The notes beneath the pieces are model-generated. The model did not search any database. It saw nothing but the letters and a program-made list of their open reading frames with translations, and had not been told where the DNA came from. From Actinobacillus sp. (lineage in GTDB: Bacteria > Pseudomonadota > Gammaproteobacteria > Enterobacterales > Pasteurellaceae): a stretch of 64,000 bases of DNA. Shown in pieces: positions 20,405 to 30,480 of this stretch (position 1 is its first letter; every line of letters begins with the position of its first letter). The stretch is from positions 62,001-126,000 of the forward strand of contig JAHHQX010000002.1 of the NCBI GenBank assembly GCA_020026155.1, written 5' to 3'. Position numbers and translations under genes: made by a program.

Positions 20405-20926
20405 TTAGTTTAATCCAACATATTTAAATTCATATGAAACATCAAACGGTTTCCAGAATCTAGCAACGCCAGTATCTTTGTCGGTGTGTCTATGCATACC
20501 CGCTTTTGGTGGCGGATCGATATGGTAAGTCACTTTATAGTTACCTGGCCCCATCATTTTGATATTTGCACCATAGTGCGGACCATCACTCGCTACCATC
20601 GGCATAAAGGTGCCTTCTTGGGTCGCGCCAGTGTCAAGGTTGGTAAGTTTATAAGCAATAGTAAGGTAAGGCATCCATTCACCTTCACCAAAACCATTTT
20701 TATTACCATTATCAGCATGGATATCTGCTTCAAGATGGATATCAGATTGTTTAGCTGATAATCCCATACCACGTGGTTCCATATCTACTGGTTGCAAATA
20801 TACCGCAGCAATTTCCATACCATTCATGTTGATAGGTTCACCAATTGGAACTTCCTTAAATGCTAGCGCTGCAGGTGCAGAAAGAATCCCTGCAATAAGA
20901 GTGGTCGCAACTAAGGTTTTTTTCAT
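20405..20926 (-). CDS. P19/FetP-type periplasmic iron-binding protein
   Basis: The 173-residue protein has a Sec signal peptide (cleavage after ALA near 22) and the P19 (Tp34-like) fold with conserved Met and His residues: MNGMEIAAVYLQP near 34-46, DIHLEADIHA near 64-73, GPHYGANIKMM near 113-123, and GMHRHTDKDTG near 143-153. Members bind copper and a second metal and deliver iron to FTR1-type permeases. It follows the FTR1 gene closely (about 50 bases), consistent with a two-component uptake unit. C. jejuni P19 and E. coli FetP are the characterised relatives. Confidence 0.92.
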   Translation of the reverse strand: MKKTLVATTLIAGILSAPAALAFKEVPIGEPINMNGMEIAAVYLQPVDMEPRGMGLSAKQSDIHLEADIHADNGNKNGFGEGEWMPYLTIAYKLTNLDTGATQEGTFMPMVASDGPHYGANIKMMGPGNYKVTYHIDPPPKAGMHRHTDKDTGVARFWKPFDVSYEFKYVGLN

Positions 20927-20975
20927 ACTTAATCTCCTCTGATTTCTAAGTATTTCGTAATTTATGAAAATGAAC

Positions 20976-22907
20976 TTAATGTGCCATTCGACTTTGACGC
21001 TTCATGTAAATAAAGGCAAAGATCGCCGCAACAACTAAAATAACTTGCGGAATAAGCGTTTGTACATAAGGATAAATGCCAAGCCATGGAATCTCCGGTA
21101 CATTTGGCAATAAAGTTGGCTCAAATAGCTTACCTTCAATTAACTCCAAGATAGATTTACCTGCAAAAACGAACGCCATTAAGTACATAAATGACCCCGT
21201 AACCATAAAGAATGGTTTAAGTGGTAATTTCACCACAGAATAACGCATAATAAAGTAGCAAATTGCTAATAAAATGGCGCCTACCACGAAACCTGCAACA
21301 AGATACATAATGCCCATTGTGGTTTGTGCGTCAGCAGCTAGTGCATAGTAGAACAACACAGTTTCCGCCCCTTCGCGATAGACCGCTAAGAAGCTAGTTA
21401 ACCATAGTCCAACTAATGACCCCGTCGTGAGTGCAAGGGAAAGCTTCCCTTCCAAATAGCGCTTCCAGTTATTCGCTTCAACTTTAGAAAGTAGCCAGTA
21501 GCTCATCATGAATAACATGACAACCGCAAAAATCATCGTGAAACCTTCTAAAAGTTCACGGCTTGCACCAGCATTACTAAAGATCAGTTGGAAAATAATT
21601 GCAGTAACAACACTTGCAGCTAAGGCAACATAAACCGACTGACGAATAACTGATAATTTATCTTGATGATTATTTTTAACGAGATAAGTCACAATAGCGG
21701 CAACGATAAGCAATGCTTCTAGACCTTCACGTAAAATGATTAACAAGCTATATAGGAACAATGACCAATCATTTTTTCCTGTCCCTTGAATCATATTGAC
21801 TGCTTGATCCATACCATTTTCAAGACCTTTTGCTTGAACTTGCATAGCCTCAACACTATCTTTCGCTTTCATCAAGCTGACTAATCGTGTGAAATAACCT
21901 TCTAATTGTGCTTTAAACTTGCTATCGCGTGATCCAATTTTGGTTTCAAAACCTGAGTTTTCAAAAACATCAAAATAAGTATCTTGCACATCAAGCATTG
22001 CCTTTTGAGCGTCGCCTTGCTTATACGTTTGGATAGCTTGTTGAATTTGTTGATTTACTGTACGTGCAACTTTAGACCAATCAACATCGTTCGCTTTACT
22101 CTCGGTCGCACTACCCGCATCAGCGCTAGGAGCTGCAACTTGGTTTTGTTCTTCTCTTGTTGTTGGTAAATTAGGAAGAAGATCACTAATATCTTGAAGT
22201 AACAACGTAGTTTGATAGCCTAATTCATTAATATTGTTAGGTTTTTCACTTAATTTAATCAAGTCATAGAATTGATGGTTAATCGCACCAGAAATTTTTG
22301 CTGAACGATTAGTACGCACAGACATTTCCATTTCTGAATTTTTATAGCCATCGTATTGTGCCTTCTGCGCAAAGTTTTTTGCTGCTTTAAAATCACCTTT
22401 TTGATAAGCGGTTAGCATGCTAGCCAGATTATCATCAATCGCTTTAAAACTTTGTTTCCAATGAGGAGCAATATCGGCTTGGCCGTATACATCATGAGAG
22501 GCTTCCCCCTCTAAGCTTTGACCATTTTCTAAAATGGGTAAAACATCTTGTAAATCTTGTTTTAATTGATGAATGGTCGCCACAACTTGATCTTTCGGCA
22601 ATTTTTCATTCATCATTTTGCGAATAGTGCCAAACATTGCTTCCATTTGGTAACTTTTCTTCGCCGAAATATTAATACGGATAGGTCCTTCTAAATTTTC
22701 AAAAATTTCAAAATAAGCCATTTGCACGGTACGGCGTGCCTCATCCATATGATTTTGTTCATAAAGCGTAGTCGCCGTATCAAGACGTTGTTCAATTTCT
22801 GAAACATATTGTTGATAATTCTGCGCATCATCAGCCAAAGCACTGAGTGGCGAAAACAATAAAAGAAGGAAAGAAATAATTAAATAACGAAATTTGCGAG
22901 TAATCAA
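20976..22907 (-). CDS. FTR1-family iron permease with N-terminal periplasmic domain (FetM-like)
   Basis: The 643-residue protein has a signal peptide (cleavage near ALA, 25), a periplasmic region (about 26-380) made of repeated helical units, and a C-terminal FTR1 permease domain with seven membrane helices. The iron-binding motifs REGLE at 393-397 and REGAE at 511-515 are both intact. FTR1 permeases import iron through these Glu residues. This is the first gene of an eight-gene minus-strand operon. Fur-like sites lie upstream at 22938 and 23073, so iron limitation probably induces it. Confidence 0.93.
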   Translation of the reverse strand: MITRKFRYLIISFLLLLFSPLSALADDAQNYQQYVSEIEQRLDTATTLYEQNHMDEARRTVQMAYFEIFENLEGPIRINISAKKSYQMEAMFGTIRKMMNEKLPKDQVVATIHQLKQDLQDVLPILENGQSLEGEASHDVYGQADIAPHWKQSFKAIDDNLASMLTAYQKGDFKAAKNFAQKAQYDGYKNSEMEMSVRTNRSAKISGAINHQFYDLIKLSEKPNNINELGYQTTLLLQDISDLLPNLPTTREEQNQVAAPSADAGSATESKANDVDWSKVARTVNQQIQQAIQTYKQGDAQKAMLDVQDTYFDVFENSGFETKIGSRDSKFKAQLEGYFTRLVSLMKAKDSVEAMQVQAKGLENGMDQAVNMIQGTGKNDWSLFLYSLLIILREGLEALLIVAAIVTYLVKNNHQDKLSVIRQSVYVALAASVVTAIIFQLIFSNAGASRELLEGFTMIFAVVMLFMMSYWLLSKVEANNWKRYLEGKLSLALTTGSLVGLWLTSFLAVYREGAETVLFYYALAADAQTTMGIMYLVAGFVVGAILLAICYFIMRYSVVKLPLKPFFMVTGSFMYLMAFVFAGKSILELIEGKLFEPTLLPNVPEIPWLGIYPYVQTLIPQVILVVAAIFAFIYMKRQSRMAH

Positions 22908-22937
22908 AATGGAACCCTAAATATAATTATTACAAAT

Positions 22938-22956
22938 AAGAATAGTTGTTATTATC
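22938..22956 (-). promoter_or_regulatory. Fur-box-like site close to the FTR1 gene
   Basis: On the minus strand GATAATAACAACTATTCTT matches 13 of 19 positions of the Fur consensus GATAATGATAATCATTATC. It lies 31-49 bases upstream of the FTR1 start, where a repressor would block transcription. The match is partial. Confidence 0.4.
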
Positions 22957-23072
22957 CTCTCAAAATATATAAATTACAACTTTTATTACCATCCTGTAGC
23001 CCGGTGTTATAACGTTATTTAACCCAAGATTAGAAATAATAAAAGTTATTTAATTTTAAACTCTGCAATTTA

Positions 23073-23091
23073 AATAACGACTATCATTCAC
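23073..23091. promoter_or_regulatory. Fur-box-like site in the iron operon upstream region
   Basis: AATAACGACTATCATTCAC matches 13 of 19 positions of the Fur consensus, including the central GA and ATCATT blocks. It is about 170 bases upstream of the FTR1 gene start. It could mark the main promoter. Confidence 0.42.
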
Positions 23092-23351
23092 GTTTAAATC
23101 TTAATTTAATGTAAAGATCTGCTAAAGTATTATACCTTAACTTTATATAATATTATTAATAACTTATTTTAGGCATACCTATAAAAAATATAATACTTAT
23201 TCAAATTTAATCATACAATTATCTACTGTAATTTTGATTAATCCCTTATTTTTATATAAAGAAAAACAAAACGAAATAGCATTAGCGTTCCCTCTCCGCC
23301 CCTCCCCCTCTTGTGGATTTTTACCAAAGTCTTTATAATCCTTATGTACTT

Positions 23352-23361
23352 TGTTCTTTAA
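23352..23361 (+). promoter_or_regulatory. boxA-like element in the suhB leader
   Basis: TGTTCTTTAA differs by one base from the antitermination boxA TGCTCTTTAA and ends 14 bases before the suhB ATG, overlapping the region of its ribosome site (AGGTGG at 23367-23372). In E. coli, SuhB together with Nus factors binds such a boxA in its own mRNA and represses its translation. Confidence 0.5.
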
Positions 23362-23375
23362 AATCAGGTGGAAAA

Positions 23376-24197
23376 ATGAATCCAATGTTAAATATCGCTG
23401 TGCGTGCTGCGCGCAGAGCAGGTAATATCCTTATGCAAGGCTTTGAACGCCGTGATGAAATTGAATCTTCATCAAAAGGTTCTAATGATTATGTAACTAA
23501 CTTCGATAAAGCATCAGAAAAAGCAATCGTAGACGTTATTCGTACTGCTTACCCTGATCACACAATTATCACTGAAGAAAGCGGTTTACTCGCAGGCAAA
23601 GATGACGAAGTTCAATGGATTATTGATCCGCTTGATGGAACAACAAACTTCATCAAAGGCTTCCCTCACTTTGCAGTATCTATCGCAATCCGTGTAAAAA
23701 ATCGCACCGAAGCTGCCGTAGTTTACAATCCAGTTACTAATGAACTCTTTACTGCGCAACGTGGTAAAGGTGCAAAAATGAATGAACTTCGTTTACGTGT
23801 TGAAAACTTACGTGAATTAAAAGGCACCATTTTAGCAACAGGTTTCCCATTCAAACGTCCAAGCCTTATGCCAACTCAATTTGCTATGATGGCAAGTTTA
23901 GCTGAAGAATGTGCAGATTTCCGTCGCACAGGATCAGCTGCACTAGATCTTTGCTACGTTGCGGCAAATCGTGTTGATGGCTACTTCGAAGCTGATATTA
24001 AACCGTGGGATATCGCAGCAGGCGATCTTATCGCACGTGAAGCAGGAGCTTTAGTTTGTGACTTCAATGGTATGCCAAACTATTTAGCACAAGGTCATAT
24101 CGTGGCAACAGCACCACGCTTAATGAAAGCGATGCTTAACCATATCCAACCTTGCCTACCACAAAACTTTAGAGCGCTAACTAAAACTGCACTTTAA
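23376..24197 (+). CDS. suhB: Inositol-1-monophosphatase family / Nus-complex factor SuhB
   Basis: The 273-residue protein has the metal-binding motifs of the inositol monophosphatase family: EESG in TITEESGLLAG near 70, DPLDGTTNF near 86-94, and WDIAAGDLIAREAG near 218-231. SuhB hydrolyses inositol phosphates in vitro. In enterobacteria it also joins the NusA/B/E/G complex during rRNA transcription. The frame is open from 23313, but AGGTGG precedes the ATG at 23376, and the protein start there (MNPMLNIAVRAARRAG) matches known SuhB proteins. The upstream leader carries a boxA-like word. Confidence 0.93.
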   Translation: MNPMLNIAVRAARRAGNILMQGFERRDEIESSSKGSNDYVTNFDKASEKAIVDVIRTAYPDHTIITEESGLLAGKDDEVQWIIDPLDGTTNFIKGFPHFAVSIAIRVKNRTEAAVVYNPVTNELFTAQRGKGAKMNELRLRVENLRELKGTILATGFPFKRPSLMPTQFAMMASLAEECADFRRTGSAALDLCYVAANRVDGYFEADIKPWDIAAGDLIAREAGALVCDFNGMPNYLAQGHIVATAPRLMKAMLNHIQPCLPQNFRALTKTAL

Positions 24198-24210
24198 TTT
24201 TCTATAAAAG

Positions 24211-24252
24211 ACGCCCCGATTTTCACAAAAATTTTTATGAAAATCGGGGCGT
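24211..24252. repeat. Recurrent palindrome, copy 3 (3' of suhB)
   Basis: Arms ACGCCCCGATTTTC and GAAAATCGGGGCGT pair perfectly. Relative to copies 1, 2 and 4, an A-T pair has become G-C in both arms, which is compensatory. The loop is ACAAAAATTTTTAT. It starts 14 bases after the suhB stop, between two genes that run in the same direction. Confidence 0.86.
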
Positions 24253-24377
24253 GATTCTATTTTGTCATCCTAATCTTTTAATAATTTTTCCACAGTATCT
24301 ACTATTCTTTAGTTGCCTTTTCATCGTATTTGAGTAAGCTAATTGCGTATCTTTTTTACTCAAATGGAGATCGCACA

Positions 24378-25094
24378 ATGTCTAACTTATCCCATCATGA
24401 AATTCTTGTCCTGCTTAAACACGGGCTTATTGTTGATTTCACAACACCTATTCCAGATTTAGGTAAACGCGAAGAAGCTGTTGCCTCCCTAGCACCATTT
24501 GAAAGCCTTACGACATTAGATGGTTCAATGGCAACAGCCAATAAAATTGCCACCATGGCCCATCACTACATTGAGGCGGGTGCGACGGGAATTCGTGTTA
24601 ATGAATTAAAAACACTTGAAGCCGTGCGTAAAACTATTAAAGCACCTATCATTGCCTCCCTTAACCGACATTTAGATAATACCCCCGTGACTACCACTCC
24701 GTTTTTGGTGGATGTAGAAGATCTTGCCCATGCTGGTGCAGACATCATCGCAATTGATGGTACTTCTCGACCACATCCTGTCGCGATTAAAGCTCTTCTA
24801 GATAAAGTTCATGATTTAAAATGTCTTGCTGTCGCCGAATGCTATTCAGTAGAGGATGCCTTAAACTGTCAAAAACTCGGATTTGATCTCATTGATATTC
24901 GCCCAGACGACAATACAAACGTACCAAATCAACAATTAATCGCAACCTTGGCAAATTCAGGTATTCATTCTTTTGTCACAGGACAGTATGCAAATATTGA
25001 AGAAATTAAAACTGTCTTAAATAATGGCGCCTATGCCGTTGTCATTCCTGCAGAGAGTGCGCAAACCTTTACGACAATGAAAATTGATCTTTAA
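24378..25094 (+). CDS. NanE-like (N-acetylmannosamine-6-phosphate 2-epimerase family) protein with altered active site
   Basis: The 238-residue protein has the NanE TIM-barrel pattern: HGLIVD at 15-20, an AGATGIRVN block near 67-75, ADIIAIDGT at 121-129 and NNGAYAVVIPAES near 215-226. NanE normally converts ManNAc-6-phosphate to GlcNAc-6-phosphate. Here the usual I-x-K-R has Asn at position 96 in place of the catalytic Lys, and the AEG motif reads VTG (Thr 201 for Glu). An insertion of about 30 residues lies at 27-56. It may have lost activity or changed it. I set the start at 24378 because GGAG precedes it, although the frame is open from 24330. A YhcH-type gene follows after 294 bases. Confidence 0.7.
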   Translation: MSNLSHHEILVLLKHGLIVDFTTPIPDLGKREEAVASLAPFESLTTLDGSMATANKIATMAHHYIEAGATGIRVNELKTLEAVRKTIKAPIIASLNRHLDNTPVTTTPFLVDVEDLAHAGADIIAIDGTSRPHPVAIKALLDKVHDLKCLAVAECYSVEDALNCQKLGFDLIDIRPDDNTNVPNQQLIATLANSGIHSFVTGQYANIEEIKTVLNNGAYAVVIPAESAQTFTTMKIDL

Positions 25095-25124
25095 TTCTCT
25101 CTTTATATTTCTTAAGCAAACCCA

Positions 25125-25181
25125 CTGCTCTCGTGATAAAAATCAATCATCCATTAAAAAGGAAAATATCCACGAGAGCAG
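25125..25181. promoter_or_regulatory. Long inverted repeat between the NanE-like and YhcH genes
   Basis: Perfect 11-bp arms CTGCTCTCGTG (25125-25135) and CACGAGAGCAG (25171-25181) are separated by 35 bases. It lies in a 294-base gap with no gene, 208 bases upstream of the YhcH gene and 31 bases after the NanE-like stop. It could be an operator for the RpiR regulator encoded downstream, or an RNA stem. No T-run follows. Confidence 0.45.
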
Positions 25182-25388
25182 GAACGTTATAAAATAGGTT
25201 TTCTTTTAATATCTATTTACTAAGTACATCTTATACAACGATCCTTGCATTCAATATTTAAAAAATTATACTAGACATAGAGCCCGCTCCAAATGGAATA
25301 TTAAAATAGACGCATATTCGTTTATTTAATCTCTGTCGTGCTCAATAGGATAATTCATTCGCTACAACATTTTTCCTAAGGAGTTCTA

Positions 25389-25877
25389 ATGATTATTGGC
25401 GATTTAATGCGTACTGATTACGCGAAAGGTCTTCCACCTATTCTCGCAAAAATTTGTGATTATCTGAAAACGATTGATCTCAATACACTGGAAGCAGGCA
25501 AACACTATCTTACTGAGGAAATTGTTATCAACGTCGATGAAACTCATCTCGTTGCACCAGACAGTAAAAAAGCAGAATTCCATCATAATAATATAGATAT
25601 TCAATTACTTATCTCTGGTGAAGAATGGATTGAATATAGTGTCGATATGCCTAATATGGAGCTGTGTAATCCTTACAATAATGAATTTGATTATCAACTT
25701 ATTGCGCAAGTTCCAAATAAAAACGTGGTAAAACTACGACCTAAGATGTTTATGATTTTCTTCCCATATGAAATTCATAAACCTTGCTGTGCCTATTCTT
25801 CAGATTCTCTGCAAAAAGAATTAAAAAAATTAGTCGTCAAAGTACCCATGAACTTGCTCAATAAAAATGAAGAGTAA
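25389..25877 (+). CDS. YhcH/YjgK/YiaL-family protein (DUF386, sialic acid-associated)
   Basis: The 162-residue protein matches the YhcH family pattern: an N-terminal IGDL, an ALxAGKH-like ETLEAGKHYLT block (here NTLEAGKHYLTEEI near 35-48), a central HHNNIDIQLLISGEEWIEY block (about 66-84) and a C-terminal FFPYEIHKPC (about 130-139). Family members are sugar anomerases of the sialic acid pathway (NanQ-like) or beta-galactosidase-associated. AAGGAG precedes the ATG. The rpiR-type gene follows after six bases, so the two are likely cotranscribed. Substrate is unknown. Confidence 0.82.
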   Translation: MIIGDLMRTDYAKGLPPILAKICDYLKTIDLNTLEAGKHYLTEEIVINVDETHLVAPDSKKAEFHHNNIDIQLLISGEEWIEYSVDMPNMELCNPYNNEFDYQLIAQVPNKNVVKLRPKMFMIFFPYEIHKPCCAYSSDSLQKELKKLVVKVPMNLLNKNEE

Positions 25878-25883
25878 AATGCC

Positions 25884-26759
25884 ATGATACAAAATGTAAA
25901 TAGCGTAAAAATTCTTGATACTATTGGTGCGCTGTACGATAGTATGACGAAAACTGAAAAGATTATTGCTAATATGCTACTTGCCTCGCCTATGTTATTT
26001 AGCGATAGCTCCTTAGCTGACATTGCTAAACGATTAAATGTTGGCGAAGCAACTTTTATTCGTTTCTGCCGTACCCTCGGTTTTAAAGGGTTCAGTGATT
26101 TTAAATTAGCACTATCAATTGAGCTGGCAACTAATAACAAACCTCAATCTGATTTGCTTGATAGCCATATTCAATTAGAAGATAGCCTAGAAACAATCAG
26201 TAAAAAGCTAGCCAATAGTCTGCAAAAAGTTGTTGCTGAAACCATGAACCTCATTGATTACAACCAACTTGCTTTGGTCGTAGAAGCGATTCGTAATGCG
26301 GATCGTTTATTCCTCTTTGGAATGGGCTCGTCTGGAATCACCGCTATTGATGCAAAAAACAAATTCATGCGCATTGGTATTCAGGTAGACGCAAGTGCTA
26401 ACAACCACTTTATGTATATGCAAGCTTCTCTCGCTCGCCCGACGGATGTTGTTATTGGGATTAGTCACTCTGGCTACTCCCAAGAGATTATTGAAACTTT
26501 GCGTATTGCTAAAAGTAATAATGCCACTACTGTTGCTATCACGCATAATATGCGTACTCCGCTCACTTCGGTTGCAGACTACGTATTAACAAACGGCAAC
26601 CGTCAAGAAGCTCTACAAGGTGATTCTATCGGAACTAAAATTGCCCAATTATTTGTCTTGGATCTTATCTATGCAGCACTGGTGCAAGGTGAGGAAGAAA
26701 ATACGAAGAAAACCAAACAAAAAACCTTGGATGTCATCTTACAACAACGTCATAAATAG
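25884..26759 (+). CDS. RpiR-family transcriptional regulator (HTH plus SIS domain)
   Basis: The 291-residue protein has the RpiR helix-turn-helix at about 1-80 (ADIAKRLNVGEATFIRF) and a sugar isomerase (SIS) domain at about 125-255 with GMGSSGITAIDAK and GISHSGYSQEI. RpiR proteins sense phosphosugars through the SIS domain. The Haemophilus SiaR is a relative that controls sialic acid genes. Six bases separate it from the YhcH gene. Its likely targets are the NanE-like and YhcH genes. The start has a weak ribosome site and could be a few codons different. Confidence 0.86.
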   Translation: MIQNVNSVKILDTIGALYDSMTKTEKIIANMLLASPMLFSDSSLADIAKRLNVGEATFIRFCRTLGFKGFSDFKLALSIELATNNKPQSDLLDSHIQLEDSLETISKKLANSLQKVVAETMNLIDYNQLALVVEAIRNADRLFLFGMGSSGITAIDAKNKFMRIGIQVDASANNHFMYMQASLARPTDVVIGISHSGYSQEIIETLRIAKSNNATTVAITHNMRTPLTSVADYVLTNGNRQEALQGDSIGTKIAQLFVLDLIYAALVQGEEENTKKTKQKTLDVILQQRHK

Positions 26760-26810
26760 TCGTGGCACTGTGCGAGAAGACAGTTGATTATTAGCGAAGC
26801 TCAAAATAAA

Positions 26811-26841
26811 ACGCCATAACTTTTATAAAAAATTACGGCGT
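26811..26841. terminator. Hairpin between the RpiR gene and the DMT transporter
   Basis: ACGCCATAACTTTT and the partly complementary AAAAATTACGGCGT form a stem that shares its ACGCC/GGCGT tips with the recurrent palindrome but differs inside. It sits between two converging genes and is probably a bidirectional terminator. Confidence 0.65.
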
Positions 26842-26852
26842 CTTTATTTGGG

Positions 26853-27749
26853 CTATTTTGAAGATATACTTTCTCGCGGTTTTCCCCGATGCCAGTGTTC
26901 CCATACTCCATCCAAAATGACGAAGAAAATAGACGCAAGTAGTCCAGCAAAGAGTGGATAACTATCTGAAGAAATCTTTTCTCCAATAAAAATTGAGCTA
27001 ATTAATAGTAAGGTCGGCTCCATATAGCTCAATAATCCAAGCATATTCATTGGTAAAAGATTACTAGCTAAAATGTAAAAAATAAACGCAGTCCCGCTTA
27101 ATAGTCCTAATAAAACCAAGCGCCACATAATGTGTGGATTCACTTCTTGGGCAGCAGGGATATCCGTATGCCACGCAAAATAAATACAGACGGGTAATAA
27201 AAGAGTAAATTCAATTGCTAAACTAGCAAGATCCATAATATTAAAGCGTTTTCTCAATAAGAAATAAACAGCATAAGCACATACTGCGGCACTTGTCCAA
27301 GAGCCTCCACCTTTTGCAAAGATATCCGTAGCAACCCCTAACGCAGCAAGTAAAATCGCGACCAATTTTAATCGTGTTATTTTTTCTTTAAAAAAAACAC
27401 GTCCCATTAGCACGAGCATTAGCGGTAAAATTAGATACCCCACGGAAACATTCAATGCTTCATTGTTATTTGGCGCCCATAAAAATAACCACATTTCAAA
27501 TCCAGTAATAGACGCAGTACTTATAAATACAAGTATTAACCACGGATGTTTTTTGATACGTCTAAAATGTCTTTTTAAAAAGAATCGTTGGCGAAATAAA
27601 AAGACGGCTGCCCAAATAAATGGGAGCGTAAAAATAATTCGGAATGCAAAAATATCCTCCCCTGTTAATGGCACTAACATGGTCGAGAAATAATAGATAT
27701 ACCCGAATAACATTGAGGCTGATAAGGAACAAGCCACACCTTTTAACAT
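26853..27749 (-). CDS. EamA/DMT-superfamily transporter (RarD-like)
   Basis: The 298-residue protein has about ten predicted membrane helices in two halves, the usual DMT layout, with an EamA-type block SYMEPTLLLISSIFIGEK near 240-257. It is similar in length and helix pattern to RarD (chloramphenicol-sensitive protein) permeases. The substrate is not readable from the sequence. It converges on the RpiR regulator gene and has no clear operon partner, and a terminator follows the enolase gene upstream of it. Confidence 0.8.
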   Translation of the reverse strand: MLKGVACSLSASMLFGYIYYFSTMLVPLTGEDIFAFRIIFTLPFIWAAVFLFRQRFFLKRHFRRIKKHPWLILVFISTASITGFEMWLFLWAPNNNEALNVSVGYLILPLMLVLMGRVFFKEKITRLKLVAILLAALGVATDIFAKGGGSWTSAAVCAYAVYFLLRKRFNIMDLASLAIEFTLLLPVCIYFAWHTDIPAAQEVNPHIMWRLVLLGLLSGTAFIFYILASNLLPMNMLGLLSYMEPTLLLISSIFIGEKISSDSYPLFAGLLASIFFVILDGVWEHWHRGKPRESISSK

Positions 27750-27797
27750 AATACCTGTCCTAAAATACTTAACTTTATCTCAGCTACCATTATAAAA

Positions 27798-27832
27798 AAA
27801 TCCCTCAAAAGTAAAACACTTTCAAGGGATTT
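27798..27832 (-). terminator. Terminator after eno
   Basis: AAATCCCT (27798 on) and AGGGATTT pair around an inner stem of AAAAGT and ACTTT. On the minus strand seven T residues follow. It lies about 24 bases 3' of the enolase stop. Confidence 0.85.
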
Positions 27833-27855
27833 AATTCAATTATTTACGTATCTTA

Positions 27856-29498
<1,643 letters not shown>

Positions 29499-30461
29499 TT
29501 AGCGGACTAATCCACCACTTGCTTGAAGATCTGCATGATATGAAGAACGTACAAATGGACCACACGCTGCATGTTCAAAGCCCATTGCTTCCGCTTTTTC
29601 ACGCATCATATCGAATTCTTCTGGTGGCACATAACGTGCAACAGGAAGGTGATGGCGACTTGGCTGTAAATATTGACCTAATGTCAACATGGTTACCCCA
29701 TTTTCACGTAAATCTTGCATAACTTGAAGAATCTCTTCGTTTGTTTCTCCAAGTCCTACCATTAACCCAGATTTTGTTGGAATCTCAGGGAACATGGCTT
29801 TAAATTCACGTAATAATTTTAACGACCATTCATAATTTGCACCGGGACGAATATCTTTATATAAACGAGGAATGTTTTCTAAATTATGATTAAATACATC
29901 CGGTGGATTATCTTTTAATTTATCTAAGGCTTGCTCAATACGTCCGCGAAAATCTGGTACCAAAATTTCAATTTTAATGCCTGGATTTAATTTACGAATT
30001 TCACGAATACAATCTGCAAAATGTCCCGCACCACGATCTGGTAGATCATCACGATCCACTGAGGTAATTACCACATATTTCAATTTCATATCAGAGATTG
30101 TTTCAGCTAATTTGCGTGGTTCATCAACGTCTGGAGGAAGGGGTTTACCGTGTGCCACATCACAGAATGGGCAACGACGCGTACAAATTGCCCCAAGAAT
30201 CATAAATGTAGCCGTTCCGTGGTTAAAACATTCATTTAGATTTGGGCAAGATGCTTCTTCACATACTGAATGAAGGCTATGTCTACGCATTCCATTTTTG
30301 ATTGCTTGAACTTTATCAGAATGGGCGGAAATTTTGATTTTCATCCATGATGGTTTTTTTAATACTTCCTGCTCAGGATCGATATTTTTTACTTTGATAA
30401 TTGAGGTTTTCGCGGCATCGCGATATTTTACACCTCGTTCCATTTTAAACGGACTTGTCAT
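29499..30461 (-). CDS. lipA: Lipoyl synthase
   Basis: The 320-residue protein is a radical SAM enzyme with the SAM cluster CTRRCPFC and the auxiliary cluster [12 protein letters not shown]. It inserts two sulfur atoms into octanoyl groups on E2 and H proteins. The frame opens at 30488, but AAGGGA upstream and the protein start [13 protein letters not shown] favour the ATG at 30461. It follows lipB on the same strand after 19 bases, so the two are probably cotranscribed. Confidence 0.96.
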   Translation of the reverse strand: MTSPFKMERGVKYRDAAKTSIIKVKNIDPEQEVLKKPSWMKIKISAHSDKVQAIKNGMRRHSLHSVCEEASCPNLNECFNHGTATFMILGAICTRRCPFCDVAHGKPLPPDVDEPRKLAETISDMKLKYVVITSVDRDDLPDRGAGHFADCIREIRKLNPGIKIEILVPDFRGRIEQALDKLKDNPPDVFNHNLENIPRLYKDIRPGANYEWSLKLLREFKAMFPEIPTKSGLMVGLGETNEEILQVMQDLRENGVTMLTLGQYLQPSRHHLPVARYVPPEEFDMMREKAEAMGFEHAACGPFVRSSYHADLQASGGLVR

Positions 30462-30480
30462 TCTGCGTTCCCTTAGATTG

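Larger units (their letters stand above)
22908..23375. other. Long regulatory gap between the iron operon and suhB
   Basis: The 468 bases are very AT-rich and hold no gene that I trust. They contain two Fur-like 19-mers, a short palindrome ATAACGTTAT near 23008, a polypyrimidine patch (23288-23312) and a boxA-like word in front of suhB. A 62-codon minus-strand frame at 23197-23385 overlaps the suhB start and has no ribosome site or family resemblance. Confidence 0.6.

Noticed and set aside
23197..23385. A 62-codon minus-strand frame upstream of suhB
   Set aside because: No ribosome site, no family resemblance, and it overlaps the suhB start and its leader elements.
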